Source of the DNA: Persicaria tinctoria
Taxonomy: Eukaryota > Streptophyta > Magnoliopsida > Caryophyllales > Polygonaceae
Length of the DNA: 64,000 bases
Direction of reading: 5' to 3'
Assembly (NCBI GenBank): GCA_037127255.1
Contig: JBANSL010000004.1
Span: 25,179,967 to 25,243,966 of the forward strand
A program made the translations under genes and the position numbers. Position 1 is the first letter of the stretch, and every line of letters begins with the position of its first letter. Below, in pieces: positions 23,531 to 35,134 of the stretch. The notes below the pieces were generated by a model. It was not told the origin of the DNA. It saw only the letters and a list, made by a program, of their open reading frames with translations, and searched no databases.

Positions 23531-24309
23531 ATGAACCTATAATCTAGGGTTTGGGGATTTGGGGTTTAGGGGTGAGGCAGATGGAATTGGAATTGGGGTT
23601 GTTTCGTGTTCAATTGGAATTGGGGCTCGAAATCTATTTTGTGTGCAGTTGGAATTGGAGATTTGGGTGATTCATAAAATTTCGATTGGAAGGTGCTTCT
23701 TCAGAGAAGGTGATTTTCGATTGCTTTTAGTTTGAATCTGTGTGCAATTTTCGTTTGCTTTTAGTTTGAATCCGTGTGCAATTTTCGTTTGCTTTAGTTT
23801 TGGGAATCTGTTTGTTGATTTTCGATGCTAATTAGTTTTGGGAATTAGTTTTGGGAATCTGTCTGCATAAGGATTTGGGGGTTTGTTTGCTTGTTACTCC
23901 AAATTCAACCTGTATTTTAGGGGTTTGCTTTCTTGTTGCTATTTCAATTCATCTCAAAGGATCTGTGTGTCTAAATGACTAAGAAACTTCAAGCTTTGGT
24001 GGAAAATGACTATAGAAAGCCCTTGATGCGTGTGTGTACTACATAGATTGAGCTTGCTCGCTAACTTAAAAAAAAACATGCAAATGAAGAAGTTTGATGC
24101 GTGTGTGTACTGCATAGGGTGGAAAATGACTATAGAAAGTGAGACTAAGGAACTTCAAGCTTGACAGATGAAGAAGTTCAAGCTTTGATGCATTCAATGA
24201 AAAGAACAAGCCTTTGATGCCAGAAGTTGGATGAGCTTGGCAGTGCTAATTAATAATTTAATCCAGTTTAATTTTGTGTTAGATTTTGCTGAATTGGCTT
24301 GACATTGTT

Positions 24310-24379
24310 AGCCTATTAGCTCAATCGGTAGAGCATTGCGCTTAAGCGCAAGATGTGGGTTCGAATCCCACATAGGTTG
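24310..24379 (+). ncRNA. tRNA-like domain, noncanonical anticodon arm
   Basis: The 70-nt segment folds as a tRNA. Acceptor stem AGCCTAT/ATAGGTT, D arm GCTC-AATCGGTA-GAGC, T arm GTGGG-TTCGAAT-CCCAC, with both internal pol III boxes intact (TAGCTCAATCGG; GGGTTCGAATCC). The anticodon arm is a perfect 16-nt palindrome (TTGCGCTTAAGCGCAA), leaving a 6-nt loop instead of 7, so no anticodon can be read safely. It is either a tRNA pseudogene or the head of a tRNA-derived repeat; a working tRNA is less likely. Confidence 0.6.
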
Positions 24380-25844
24380 TCTACTAGATAACATAGATAA
24401 CTTTGTTGAATTGGCGAGTACTTTAATAGCCACTATAGCAAATATTTATACCACAATCAACATCTTAAATTGATTTTTTTTTAAAAATTATGTAGCTTCT
24501 ATATTTTCTTCTCCATTTGTATCTTTGATTGAATAACTGGACAAAATAATTTAAAACTATGCCAGCAAAAAACATTGGCTGGATTGGCTTTGCCAAATGG
24601 AGCTCTTTTTGGTATTTTCCCTTGTTTGTTTTATGTTTCCGTTTTAAGTTGCTGGTGGAAGGACATAGAATAACATCTTAGATGTTCCGTTTGAGTGTTC
24701 TGGAATGTAAACTATCATATGGAATATCTACCTTGTTTCAAGAATAACATCTTAGATGTTCCAAAAATAAGATTTGACCTTGTTTTGAGGGTTTTTTTTT
24801 TGGGTGGGTGGGTGGGGGGTTGTAGAGATTTACTTGGGGGTAATCGGATAGGATTTTTAAAAAATTTGTATAAGATTTTTTTTTTCCTTCAAGTGTATAA
24901 GATTTCATATGCTTGAAATTTTTTACTTGGGGAGTTGGGGGTAATCAGATGGGATGGGATTTTTAAAAAATTAGTGTATAAGGTTTATAGTAAAGTATGA
25001 TCTCTGAATCAGCCAACGCTCATTTTGAAATTTCTAGTGTTATGACCTTAATTTCCTTTCGATTTAAAACTTGTTAATTCATGGCATAGATAGTTTAAAT
25101 ATTCAATGGGACAAGAGGCAGTCATCTGAATAGTTTAATTTCGGCCTGGTGAATCTCAGCTCAGCGGGAACTGTAGCTTCGGGTACTGAATCTGCTTCAG
25201 GCTTTCAGAAGATAAGTAGCCTTAATCAGTGCACTGCACTTGAACTACAGAGAGCTGGCTATAGTAAGGTTATTTCTGCATCATATTTTACTATTTAATC
25301 TACTGTGTATTCATTATGGACATTGTTGTTCTTTTCCCTTTTCTTTTTTAGAAGAGTTTTGTTGTGAAGCCGTGTATCAAGAGTAGTTTTTTACTATTTT
25401 AACAAGGCATTTGGTTTCAATCTGGTCAAATACTTGCTTCCCTGCCTACTTTCTTGTGAATACTTTTTCTGAGCATGAAGATAATTATGCGAATGTAATT
25501 CACAGTGGAAAAAAAAAAGGATCTATGGAGGAATCTACATTGTGGAGTACATTTAAAACTATGCCATAAAAAAATATCAAAATTATAGCTAAATTGAATG
25601 AATAGAATAAACTAGTGAACAAAAAACGTAGAAAATATAGTAATAGTTGTAGGCAATTATAAATGCTCAAGGCAGTAAAAATCATCCAATTTAAATCAAA
25701 TTTTCAGCAATAAAGGATGCATGAGCATACTCCTCAAAAGAGAGTTTAGCACATCAAATACCACATATTGACATCGTCTCAAAAAATCAATTATCTAACA
25801 GGTCAATGAATTTAACACGACAATCATAGCAACAAAAGAACTTG
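24380..25844. other. Interior of the inverted pair, no firm gene
   Basis: AT-rich with several T/A runs. A stretch at about 25140-25270 is more balanced in composition and stays open in one frame (GLVNLSSAGTVASGTESASGFQ), like a coding exon, but I recognise no family. Nothing else stands out. Confidence 0.3.
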
Positions 25845-25910
25845 CAGCCTACGAGGGATTCGAACCCACATTGATGTATGACATTGCTCTACCATTTGAG
25901 CTAATAGGCT
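25845..25910 (-). ncRNA. Second tRNA-like domain, inverted
   Basis: On the minus strand: acceptor AGCCTAT/GTAGGCT, D arm GCTC-AAATGGTA-GAGC, T arm GTGGG-TTCGAAT-CCCTC (one pair weakened). The anticodon arm is shortened to ATGTCATACAT, leaving no normal 7-nt loop. It is related to 24310-24379 (same acceptor and D/T arms) but has degenerated further. Confidence 0.5.
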
Positions 25911-26499
25911 AATATAAAAAGTGTAACTAAACACTATGGAGTACAATAGTAATCTCTTTGATAAAAAAGGAAGCATAAATTAGAGATGAGTTTTTTTTAT
26001 TTTTTAAGTAGAAATTATGTTCAAATCAAAAGTCTTGAACCCCAATCAGATTTCTAATCAAAGTATTTTTCTAACTCAGATTTCTAACCAAAGTCTTTTT
26101 CAGTTTTTCTAACTCAGATGCATCAAATCTTTCTCGCGAGGGCGCATCAAATTCAATTTGGATGTCTAGTTAAAGGTGCAGCAAACAATTTCGATATCTA
26201 TCAATTTCGATATCTATCGAAATCTATCAATTCATTGTAAGAAATAGGCTAATAGTTGAGAAACCTAAATTACCATCATAAGCAACAAACAATTTATGTT
26301 GACAGTAGGTTAATTCCAATTGAGTCAAATGAATGAACCTCTACAAAAACCCTAAATTGAGAAACGAAATTTCGATTTCAATATCTATCAATTTCAACCT
26401 AAACCCTAAATTTGACATCACAAAAACCCCCAAATGCATCAAATTCAACCAAAACAAGAACACCAAAGAACCAAACCCTAGCGCAGCAACAGCAAAAGT

Positions 26500-26760
26500 C
26501 TTACCTTTCTCGTCGCTCTACACGTAGTGAAGTGAGGGCGCAGCGCAGCCACCAGGTCCGAACCCGCCCTTGCAGAAGTGTGGCCACCAGGTCCGAACCC
26601 TAGCGCAGCAGCAGCCACCAGGTCCGAGCGAGGGCGCAGCGCAGCCACCAGGTCCGAGTCCGAGCGAGGGTTCGCGTCGCTCTCTGTCTTCGCGTCTCTC
26701 CTCGCGTCTCTGTCTTCGCGTCTCTCCTCGCGTCTCTGAGCTTCGTTTCTTTCTTCTTTT
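26500..26760 (-). repeat. GC-rich leader with 4 tandem CCACCAGGTCCGA units
   Basis: The 13-mer CCACCAGGTCCGA recurs four times at about 32-35 bp spacing (near 26549-26660). It is followed by a CGCGTCTCTCCTCGCGTCTC series and a long T run at about 26758-26779. It mirrors the GC-rich block of the left arm and ends in a donor-like GGTAAGAC on the minus strand. Confidence 0.6.
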
Positions 26761-26851
26761 TTTTTTTTTTTTTTTTTTTGTGAGCAAACTAACGGAAATA
26801 ACACAAAAAAGTTAAAGTTAACCGAGAAGGGCACGAGGGAAAATGGGTTAA

Positions 26852-27450
26852 AACCTTAGGGGTACCACGCGAATTTTGTAAAAAAGTTGTATTCCCAGCG
26901 AAATTTCCGAAAAAATTACTTAATCGGTGAAATAGACTTAATTTACTGTAATTTATTATTAAGAAATCGTGATGCATGTAAAAAGATCCAAAAAGACTAC
27001 TAATGAAAATAAAAATAAAAAAATCAAACGGCCACAATCCAGCAGTATCTGTTTCTTGAATCCGTTGCTAATTTTTCGGATGCCGTTATAGCTTTGATTA
27101 TCCAAGGCGGAACTCTATAAACCGTCAAATTCAAAATTCGAAAGCCCGTTAACCCAAACTCTATAAACCAGCATCAGCATCTTCTTTCCATTGAATCCAA
27201 ATCATCTCCCCAAAAACCTCTCAAAAAACCCTAATAATTCATCAAGAAGCCCAATCATCAGTGACAGGAACACCAAACTCAAAGCGTTTCCGGTCATTTA
27301 GGTACGATCTTTAATCTTTTCAGAACATTTACTTCACAGCGAACTTTGCTAGATCATCATCTCCTAAACCCCTGTTTTTCTTCTCTAATTCGTCGTTTAA
27401 TCGAACTCTCTGCATGTGCGTATCCAGAGATTTCGGTTCCGCCTCCAAAG
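26852..27450 (+). promoter_or_regulatory. Upstream region of the SYP112-like gene
   Basis: About 600 bp between the inverted pair and the syntaxin start codon. It should hold the promoter and 5' UTR. I see no clear TATA box. A possible splice donor (AGGTACGAT at 27299-27307) could begin a leader intron, which cannot be confirmed here. Confidence 0.35.
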
Positions 27451-28368
27451 ATGAATGATCTTATGACAAGATCGTTTCTTAATTATGCTGAATTGAAGAA
27501 ACAAGCGCTACTAGATCTCCAATCCGAAGAGCTCTCCGACGAACCAAAACACCAAACCCTAAACCCAGAAAGTGAACACAACCTCTCTTTCTTCTTCCAA
27601 GAAGTGGAGCGGATTAAATCGCAGATGGCTGAAACCACGCCTCTTGTCCAAGCTCTTCAGGCCCTCAATGAAGACACCAAAACCACCCACAGTTTCAAGG
27701 TTATCCGCCAGTTGAGAGATCAAATGGACGCCGACACCGTTGCCATCTCTCGCAAGGTGAAGGCCATCAAAACCCGGATTGAACTCCTGGACAAGTCCAA
27801 CATTGAGAACAGACGGATCTCAGCCGGGTTTCAGGAAGGAAGCGTTGTCGACAGGACGAGGACGGCCATCACAAACTGCCTGAAGGTCAAGTTCAAGGAC
27901 ATGATGACCGAATTCGCTACACTGAGGGACAGAATAGTGGATGATCACAAGGAGGAGCTTAGAAGAAAGTACTACAATGCAACAGGGGAGGCGCCCACGG
28001 ATGAGGTCGTTGATCAGTTGGCTTCTGGGAGGATGGAGATTGAGATGTTCGAAGCTGGAAAGGATAGGAAGGCGGATCTCGACTTGGAGAGCAGAGAAAA
28101 ACAGGAAGCTATGGCAGATATAAAGAAGAGCTTGGATAGGCTACATCAAGTATTCCTTGACATGGCAGTTTTGGTGGAGGGACAAGGGGAGCAGCTTGAT
28201 GATATCGAGAAGAACATGGCTAGCGCCGGGGAGTGCATCAATGGCGGCACGAACAACCTTTACTACTCAAAGCAGATGAAGAAGAATAGAAAGAAGTGGA
28301 TTTTGTGGCTGTGGGCTGCTGGGTTTGTGATTATTCTTGTGTGCCTTGTGGCTTCATTTGCCTCTTGA
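27451..28368 (+). CDS. SYP112: Syntaxin, SYP112-like Qa-SNARE
   Basis: A plasma-membrane or cell-plate t-SNARE that pairs with other SNAREs to fuse vesicles. The intronless 305-residue frame begins MNDLMTRSFLNYAELKKQA, the hallmark start of the SYP11/KNOLLE group. An ATG 105 bp upstream in frame would add residues unlike the family. An N-terminal helical domain is followed by VDRTRTAITN, then the SNARE motif at about residues 212-275 (IKKSLDRLHQVFLDMAVLVE, with the zero-layer Gln in EGQGEQ), then a C-terminal anchor at about 283-303 (WILWLWAAGFVIILVCLV). The SNARE region and the NNLYYSKQMKK stretch are closer to SYP112 than to KNOLLE (SYP111). The lack of introns fits this subgroup. Confidence 0.93.
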   Translation: MNDLMTRSFLNYAELKKQALLDLQSEELSDEPKHQTLNPESEHNLSFFFQEVERIKSQMAETTPLVQALQALNEDTKTTHSFKVIRQLRDQMDADTVAISRKVKAIKTRIELLDKSNIENRRISAGFQEGSVVDRTRTAITNCLKVKFKDMMTEFATLRDRIVDDHKEELRRKYYNATGEAPTDEVVDQLASGRMEIEMFEAGKDRKADLDLESREKQEAMADIKKSLDRLHQVFLDMAVLVEGQGEQLDDIEKNMASAGECINGGTNNLYYSKQMKKNRKKWILWLWAAGFVIILVCLVASFAS

Positions 28369-28919
28369 GACAACAGGGCAATGGAAAGATGGGTAATTCT
28401 TTTGTGTATGGTTTTGCAGGACTAGCTAGTTTCTGCTATGTATATGCTCAGGTTCCTTGGACGATTGAGCTTTCTGAGCTCATGAAAAATTCCTTTAGAG
28501 CAAAAGGAAAAATGTTTCAGGCTTGATCTTCATTGTGTTGCGCTTTTTTGACCTTATTTGTCAAAAAAGGGCATATGAGTTGCTTATGAATGAAAAATTT
28601 GTTTGTTCAGAATCTGTGCTTGGTTTGTTTTTGTTTCTCCGGTTATACTCCGTAGTATATTTTTTGTGGTTAAAAGCAACAGACTAACGGAAACTTGCAG
28701 GCTAGGGAAGGCAAGAAGATTAATTGTGAAATTGGACAGCTGTAATGAATTATTACTGTAGTTGTTTTGACAATGTGATCACTGATCAGAGTATCAATCT
28801 TAAGCGTTCTTAAATGTGTAAATTACAGCATGATGGTACAGGTAACATTTTCCATGGATACACATCCTCCGATCCATCCACAACTAGGGCAGCAGAAGAA
28901 CAAGTCCATGCAGTGAAAG
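28369..28919. other. 3' flanks of two convergent genes
   Basis: Shared 3' region of the syntaxin (plus) and the epimerase-like gene (minus). It should hold both 3' UTRs. No repeat or further gene is seen. Confidence 0.5.
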
Positions 28920-31515
28920 CTAAAGTGCAGTAAGTTGCTGAGAGGCGGTCCAAGATTGCTGGGGCTCTAGCTCTACTTCTTTAATCTGTAATTCAAAGAG
29001 GTAGTGTCAGGAATTGTATGCAGTTTAAGGAAGACAGGGGAAAAAAAGATGTAGTCTCAGGAGATGTAAGCAGTTTAAGATCCCAGGCAATCAACGAGCC
29101 ATTTCTTCAACCAAGGAAAATGAATATACCTGGGCATTTTCAACACAAACGAAATCTTTGTAACAGGCCTCCATTTGCAAATGCGGGTTCCACAAGACAG
29201 CATCAGACCAGCTGCAAAGGCGATAGTGGGCTTAGAAGGTGGAATGCTGGTAGATGGGGATTCTCAATCTCAAGAGATAGGAATGAATGTAAAATGAGGC
29301 ACTAAAATTTCCATACTTTGTATTTCTGATAACTATTCTATCACCCAAGCCATTATCCAGGACCAACTCATTCGGGGTGTCAAGATAAACACAATCAAGA
29401 AATCCAGGAAAAGTTACCACATCCCTGCAATAAGAGATGAAGAAACTGTGAGGTCTTGATAAAGATAAAAGAAGCATAAGAACTTTTGTTTGTTGAGTCA
29501 TAAACATCAAGACTTGAAAAGAGACTGCATGGCACTTGCCTCGCCTTTTTGAGAGTGAAATATTGAAAGAAACTCATTGTTTTGTTCATATAAAAATACC
29601 CGAATATTGATATAATTTCCATTCATCACTAGGGAAAGTTCCTAAAGCAGTTGCAATAATAGGTTTCATCTTCAGATTAGTCACAAGAGAAATCATGGCA
29701 CCTACCTTTCCTCCTGACCTTCTAGTGGATTCTTAGGGTCTGGATCTTTGTTCAGCGTCTTACAGCCTTTCAAACCACCAACAGATGCTTGAGTAACAAA
29801 AGCCTGCATGGACAATTAATTTAAGCCATCATTACGTGGTTCTACACTACTCCACACTCAAACATAAAAAATTACTGGGAGAGTAAATCTAGTGTATTGA
29901 GATTAGTGCTTACTCTGAAATATGTATGCAAGGCAGTGGTAAATGAAAAGCCTTTCTGATCTGTATTTGTAATAGTGAGCTCTGTAGAAAGGGTCTTTGA
30001 ATCTAAAATCACCTACAAGTAAGAAGCCAAAAATCAAGCTGTCAAGTATAAACAATGGATAGAAGTGGCACACTGGCAGCAACAAAACTCACTAAATGAA
30101 TTGATTTGAAGCACTGTGGACTTGTAGTGATTCAACAGCAACATTGCTCAAAGAAGTAATGGGTAATAGCTTGGATGGAATTTCACTATCAGGTTTTTTT
30201 TTTCGTACTTCTTGCAAAATTAACAAACATAAAGGGTGAACCTTGTATAAAGCTTGGAAACTGAAATCCCACATTGCGCGACTGTATGGAGCATCTTTTA
30301 GTTCAAGAGTTGCAGTGAGTTTTCCTTCCTCGTTTTGTGAATCAACCAGTGACCAGTTCATATTTCTTGCAAATCCATGCTGCATAAAGCATTATAATCA
30401 AAACATCTTCATCAGATATTAGATAATAAAAAAATGACATTTAAGAACATAAGAATAAAGGTGGTATGACAATGACTCAAGGAGAAGAGAAAACTAGAAC
30501 CCACGACAAACTACGCTGATCCTTCCAAAATTGTTCAATGTCATGCCTCTAGTTCTCAGCCTTAGTTTCAAGCTACTGATCAATTCGCTTAACAAAATCC
30601 TAAATTGTCTTTTTCCATATGTGCATCATAAAACCGAACATAGTTTAACAAACTTTAGTGTTTACAACACTGATATGATGAAACAACAAAGCAAGTATGC
30701 CATCACAATCATAGTACCTGTTGGATTGGTCCCGGGCCAAATTGTGGAAAACAGTGAGGAATACCACCACTGAACATAAAAGTGGAAGTTAGCATGGAAG
30801 ATAAGAGATAAGATGCATCAGCCAATAATCCATCATTGTTAGAAAAGACATCGGGTCTTGACCTGATGGGTTTCTGTCCGTTGAATACAGCATCTGGTCT
30901 CACAAAGAGAAGGTCTTTGCCATTTGGAACTTTCCAGGACGTAACACACCCTCCAAACAAATACAACTCAGCCTCACTGCCATGGAACCAGTCAACAACT
31001 GTAATTGAAAAACTTGACTGCAATTTTGGGATTACAAAACTTGATAACAAGCACCAATACATATGTGAAACATTGATTTCAATTTAATCTATTGTAAAGG
31101 CAGTAGATCAGCAAGGAGATCAATTTCATATCAGGAAAGCGAAACCTTGAAATCAAAGTGAACTAAACGAAAATGTTGGAAGTTGAAGATACGCACCTAC
31201 CCTTAGGAGAAGTAAGAACAACTTTGGGCAAATTGCCGAGTCCTTCTGAAAGTTTCACTCCTTCACAGGTAACGGGTGAACTGCTCAAAGTAGCGAAGGA
31301 CACACCTAACATTCTTCAAAACCAAACAAGAACGAAAATGACGATCACGAAGATACTAGTTGAGATCGGAACGGAACAAATCAAATAAAATTTATGCGAA
31401 ATCTGAACAAAATCAGGAGCGAGTGAGAGAGAGATAGGTACCGATTGGGGCGGCGGAGATTGAGTGAAGAAATGGCGGGGAGAGAAGAACTCAGCGCCAT
31501 TGAAACCGTCGCCAT
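28920..31515 (-). CDS. Glucose-6-phosphate 1-epimerase-like, plastid type, 10 exons
   Basis: Aldose-1-epimerase (galactose mutarotase fold) family member, expected to interconvert alpha and beta hexose 6-phosphates. Exons on the minus strand: 31515-31442, 31280-31197, 30976-30863, 30769-30718, 30379-30242, 30012-29914, 29803-29706, 29424-29317, 29211-29130, 28985-28920. The joined frame closes at 304 residues. The Ser/Leu/Arg-rich N-terminus looks like a plastid transit peptide. Family blocks: GSEAELYLFGGCVTSWK, FVRPDAVFNGQKPISGG, IPHCFPQFGPG, QHGFARNMNW, YSRAMWDF, TALHTYFRA, KGCKTLNKDPDPKNP, VTFPGFLDCVYL, SDAVLWNPH and MEACYKDFVCVENA. It resembles the Arabidopsis At5g66530-type protein. An odd VTQA insertion sits at the exon 6/7 junction, which may mean that acceptor is slightly off. 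Confidence 0.92.
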
Positions 31516-31639
31516 GATCTCAGATTGAATTTGATGAATGGAGGAGTAAGAGAGGGCTGCAAACTCTGAGCTGTTGGGGTCAGCCACTAATCGGTGACGT
31601 GGCGTCCATGTTTTGCCCCTGAACAAACAAAACAAAATC

Positions 31640-32162
31640 AGTGGTGAAAAACAGGGGTGTATATATCCGGGTATCCACCAGAATCGATAACACCAAAATA
31701 TCCAATACGGATACGGATATGATCCGTTAAGTCGAAGATAGATACCCGATACGGAAAGCTATGTTAGATGGTGGATAACTGGATATATTCCAGTAATATA
31801 CATGAATGATATGCCAGACCAGTATATATTTGTTGAATTCATGAACTTACAGTGTTTTGTAAGTTGTAACCAAACAAAAACGCCTTTAAACTCTCCATTG
31901 GACACAATACCAATTTATGTCTAGAAGAGCTAACTACATAACTACAAGTGGTAACCTATTTACACTCCAAGCATACCTCTTTTAGGTATGTATAACCTAA
32001 TTAATATTTACATCTGTTAAAATCAAAACCTGAAACGATATACAAAAGCTGCATATACTACTAATCAGAGAAAAGAAGAGGTGTGTCGTTGTCTACAATG
32101 GTCATTCTATCTCTTACAGTGGTATTGCCATTCTATTCGCGGCTGAATTTAAACAACGAGCG
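31640..32162. other. Intergenic stretch with a possible hAT-like end
   Basis: CAGGGGTGTATATATCCGG at 31652-31670 resembles one end of a hAT-type element, followed by ATCC/GGAT-rich repeats. I found no matching opposite end. The remainder should hold the 3' UTR of the U-box gene. Confidence 0.3.
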
Positions 32163-35134
32163 TCACCATTTCTTCAGCTTCCTTGTAACCTTGTTGAAGA
32201 ACCTGTTTTTCTTGGAGGATGCTTTGCTATCCTCGGAGTTTTTGTATGGCATTCTGGACCCGGCATCATCTGAGGATGAACTTTGTTGATCGTCTTCTTC
32301 AGGAACGTCTCTCAACTGCCGGAGCAACTCTGATGCAAGTGCCTTAACTTTGTCATTTCCATTGAGTATAAGGTTGAAAAGGGAAGTTGTGATCCCCTCC
32401 TTAACGAACAATGTACAACAATCTTCAAATTGGGTGCACATGTTCAGAAGAACCAACAATGCGTGTTCTTGTGCCTCGTGATTTCCGGTCTCAAGCAATT
32501 CGATAATGGCAGCAATGCAGCCTTCTGTTTCGAGAGCAAGAATCCGGGCTGCTTCAGTGTGAAATAACTTCTCCAAGATCACTATGCATTGCTCAGCAAA
32601 AGAGCTGTCCTTTAGGAAAGGAACCAGTATTGGGATGCACACCAGAGGTAGAAACTCCCGTAAACAGGGTTCCTCGGCCAAGGCCACCTTGTAGAGGATC
32701 CCAATGGCTGTTTCATGGAATTCTTTGTGCTCATTATCCAGGATTCCAAGGACTGATGGCAGTGCACCAGATTCGGCGAGTTTGGTTCCCCAATTCCTTT
32801 CAATTGACAGCTCAAATATGGAAAGAACATCTCTTGTTAAAGCTGTCCCAACAAAAGATGCCAGTAGAATATATAGGTCTTCATCCATGGATCTTATCAG
32901 AGTTCTGTGTTAAAAGAAGATTCATTAGGAGATCGGTTAGAACTGCATGAATCGATTTAACATGTCAGCGAAGAAGGCTGGGCATATTGACCCAGCTGGC
33001 AAAGAAGAATGAAAACTAATAAATTATCTTAGATTTTGATGAGTTTAAATTGAGATTAAATTCCAACCATTACCTGCTTCCACGTATACCAGCCAAAATC
33101 AGTTGGGTGCCAGCAATCTGAGCTCGCGTATCTTGCCTATCAACTGCTGCCTTCAAATACCTGATTACTGGTTCCATCAAGTTCTTTCGGGACAAAGGCA
33201 CACGAGCACGTGTGTAATATGTCAGATAATTTTGGGCATCTTCAACAGCCATACATTGTGATTCCCAAGGATGTTTACTGATATTCGACAAGAGGTCTTT
33301 TTCTACCTCTTGAGTGCTAGAGAAGAACTTGAGTTCTAGCAGAGAGTTATCAGTTTGATCCTTAGACAAGCTCCGCTCACCTTTGTTCTTAGGATGAAAG
33401 CTCCCTGAGTTAAAGCTTGAACTTATGGATCCAAGCGACAGATTGCTGAGGTCTATTTGGAGATTTAGACCAGCTAATGAACCGTAGCTACTGATAGAAT
33501 TGTAAGAAGTTTCCAATGAACCAAATGCCGAGGGCTGAGCAGTGGATGCATACAAGTCGATACCTTGCCCCTTGCACCATTTTGTGATCAGATTCTTCAT
33601 ATCTGTGTTTGGCATCATAGAGACATTAGGCAACTGCATTCCTGTTGTTGGACAAGTATCCTTGCCCGAATCAAACCAACTCTGTATGGACATTCTTTCA
33701 TATGTACGTCCCGATGCAATGACAACAGGATCGCACATCAATTTCAGAGATAAGGGGCATTTGAATTCCTTAGGAGGTAAGGAGCTATGCAGCAAATCTT
33801 GTTGAGCATCATCCATTTTCTGCCTCAATCGAGATTCCACATCAGCACGCTGTCCGGCTATAGCTTGCTCATCAGATATCTCACAGGAGAATGATCCGCC
33901 TGGGTCCATAGATGGACAATGTGGTTGCCATTCCAAAACCAGCTTGTCGTACTTCTTCAAGAGATAGTGCAAGTACTTAAGGATTTTCCTCTTTGGTTGG
34001 TCACTATCTCCGATTTTTTCAGACATCTTTTTAATCGATCTCCTCTCCACTAAAAGATCCTTCTGTGAGGTAAGATGAAGCCTTGAGGCTGCAAACTGGA
34101 TAGCCAGAATCTCTGAGTTCCCAAATGAGGAAAGGATGGCCTCATCCTTCTGAAGTAGTGCTCTGACAACCTTCCCAGCCTCTTCTTCTGACGATTCCAG
34201 GAAAAATACTGTACGCCTAAGATCATTAATGATTTGTGATATCTGTAAATCACACATGAAATATGTCAAAAGGAGAAACTGCAGATCATTCCCGAAGCAG
34301 CATTTGATGTCTAGAAATGCCAAAATGGAAGTGAAAACATACGCCAAAATGAATGAATCCAAACAAACATAACTGACAAACCTCTAATTCTAAATTCATT
34401 GGCATCATAGACTGAAGCTCACTCAAACTCTGCTCCAACTGCTTCTGATTTTTTTCAAATCTTGATACAGTTGCATCACCTGTGATTGCCTGAATTATCC
34501 AATAATACTTTCTATTAGTATTTAGCAATCCAAACTTGATCTCACTATCAACAACAGTACTCATGACTGCATCGTAAGAAAAACTCTGGTAGCAACAAGA
34601 CAGATCCTGCCCTTAACAAATAAAGACACCAAGGAAGATGGACACAGTCGGACAAAGGTAACAGTATCAGGCTCATCCATATTGTCATTGAACAACCCGA
34701 AGAAAATGACATACCAAATAGAAGCTGCTAGACTCGCTGCAGTTTTGAAGCAAAAGGTTGGCCTTCCGAATGGCAGCTTGTAGAAGGCTTAAAGCTTGTA
34801 TTCCAGACGAGCATCGAGGTCTAGCAGCTTCCATAGCTGGAAGTATCCTTGAGATTCTGCTAATCAATGTTTTAAGTTGTGTACACATTGCATGATGTAC
34901 CTGAAATCATGCGCTATAAGTAATAAATCAATCCAATAAAGAAAAATATATTTTTTTCAACCCATCAAATGATGTAATGCAGTGTTCTGTTGTTTCAAGA
35001 AAAGCGACTACAAAAAGTGGAGTTTTCGCTTCAATTCAGTTACTAAATCAAGTATTTGACCATTCATTCAATACTATTACCTTTGTAGTACAAGGATACT
35101 GTGATTCTTCATCAACTTCAACATCAGTCCCCAT
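32163..35134 (-). CDS. U-box/ARM E3 ubiquitin ligase, PUB5/PUB45 group, 5 exons
   Basis: Predicted E3 that recruits E2 through a U-box and binds substrate through armadillo repeats. Exons on the minus strand: 35134-35081, 34900-34715, 34489-34382, 34242-33074, 32904-32163. The joined frame closes at 752 residues, near the usual length of PUB5/6/7/45 proteins. The start MGTDVEVDEESQ matches the MGTD start of that group. The N-terminal U-box-associated region (MCTQLKTLISRISRILP, ARPRCSSGIQAL, CSESSSFYLAITGDA) is followed by the U-box at residues about 275-341 (EFKCPLSLKLMCDPVVIASG, TYERMSIQSWF, CPTTGMQL, LITKWC). An ARM-like tail (AILALETEGCIAAIIELLE, EAQEHALLVLLNMC) comes next, ending in a Lys-rich VTRKLKKW. 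A leader intron probably lies between about 35161 and 35649. Confidence 0.92.

Larger units (their letters stand above)
23251..26851. repeat. 3.6-kb inverted pair with tRNA-like domains in each arm
   Basis: The left arm begins near 23251 (CCCATTTCCGGCTCGTGCCC). The reverse complement of about 26765-26851 gives the same series: CCCATTT, CTCGTGCCCTT, CGGTTAA, TTTAAC, GTTAGTTTGC, then an A-rich run and a GC-rich block. Inside each arm a tRNA-like domain lies about 1.0 kb from the end (24310-24379 plus, 25845-25910 minus). Between them the arms are diverged. It may be one large foldback element or two head-to-head copies of a repeat. No transposase is visible. Confidence 0.6.

Noticed and set aside
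26478..26834. Arg/Glu-rich minus-strand frame that looks like a charged repeat protein
   Set aside because: Translation of GC-rich tandem repeats and an A/T run; no start context or homology.
27346..27450. Upstream in-frame ATG as the true start of the syntaxin
   Set aside because: It would add 35 residues absent from the family; MNDLM at 27451 is the conserved start.
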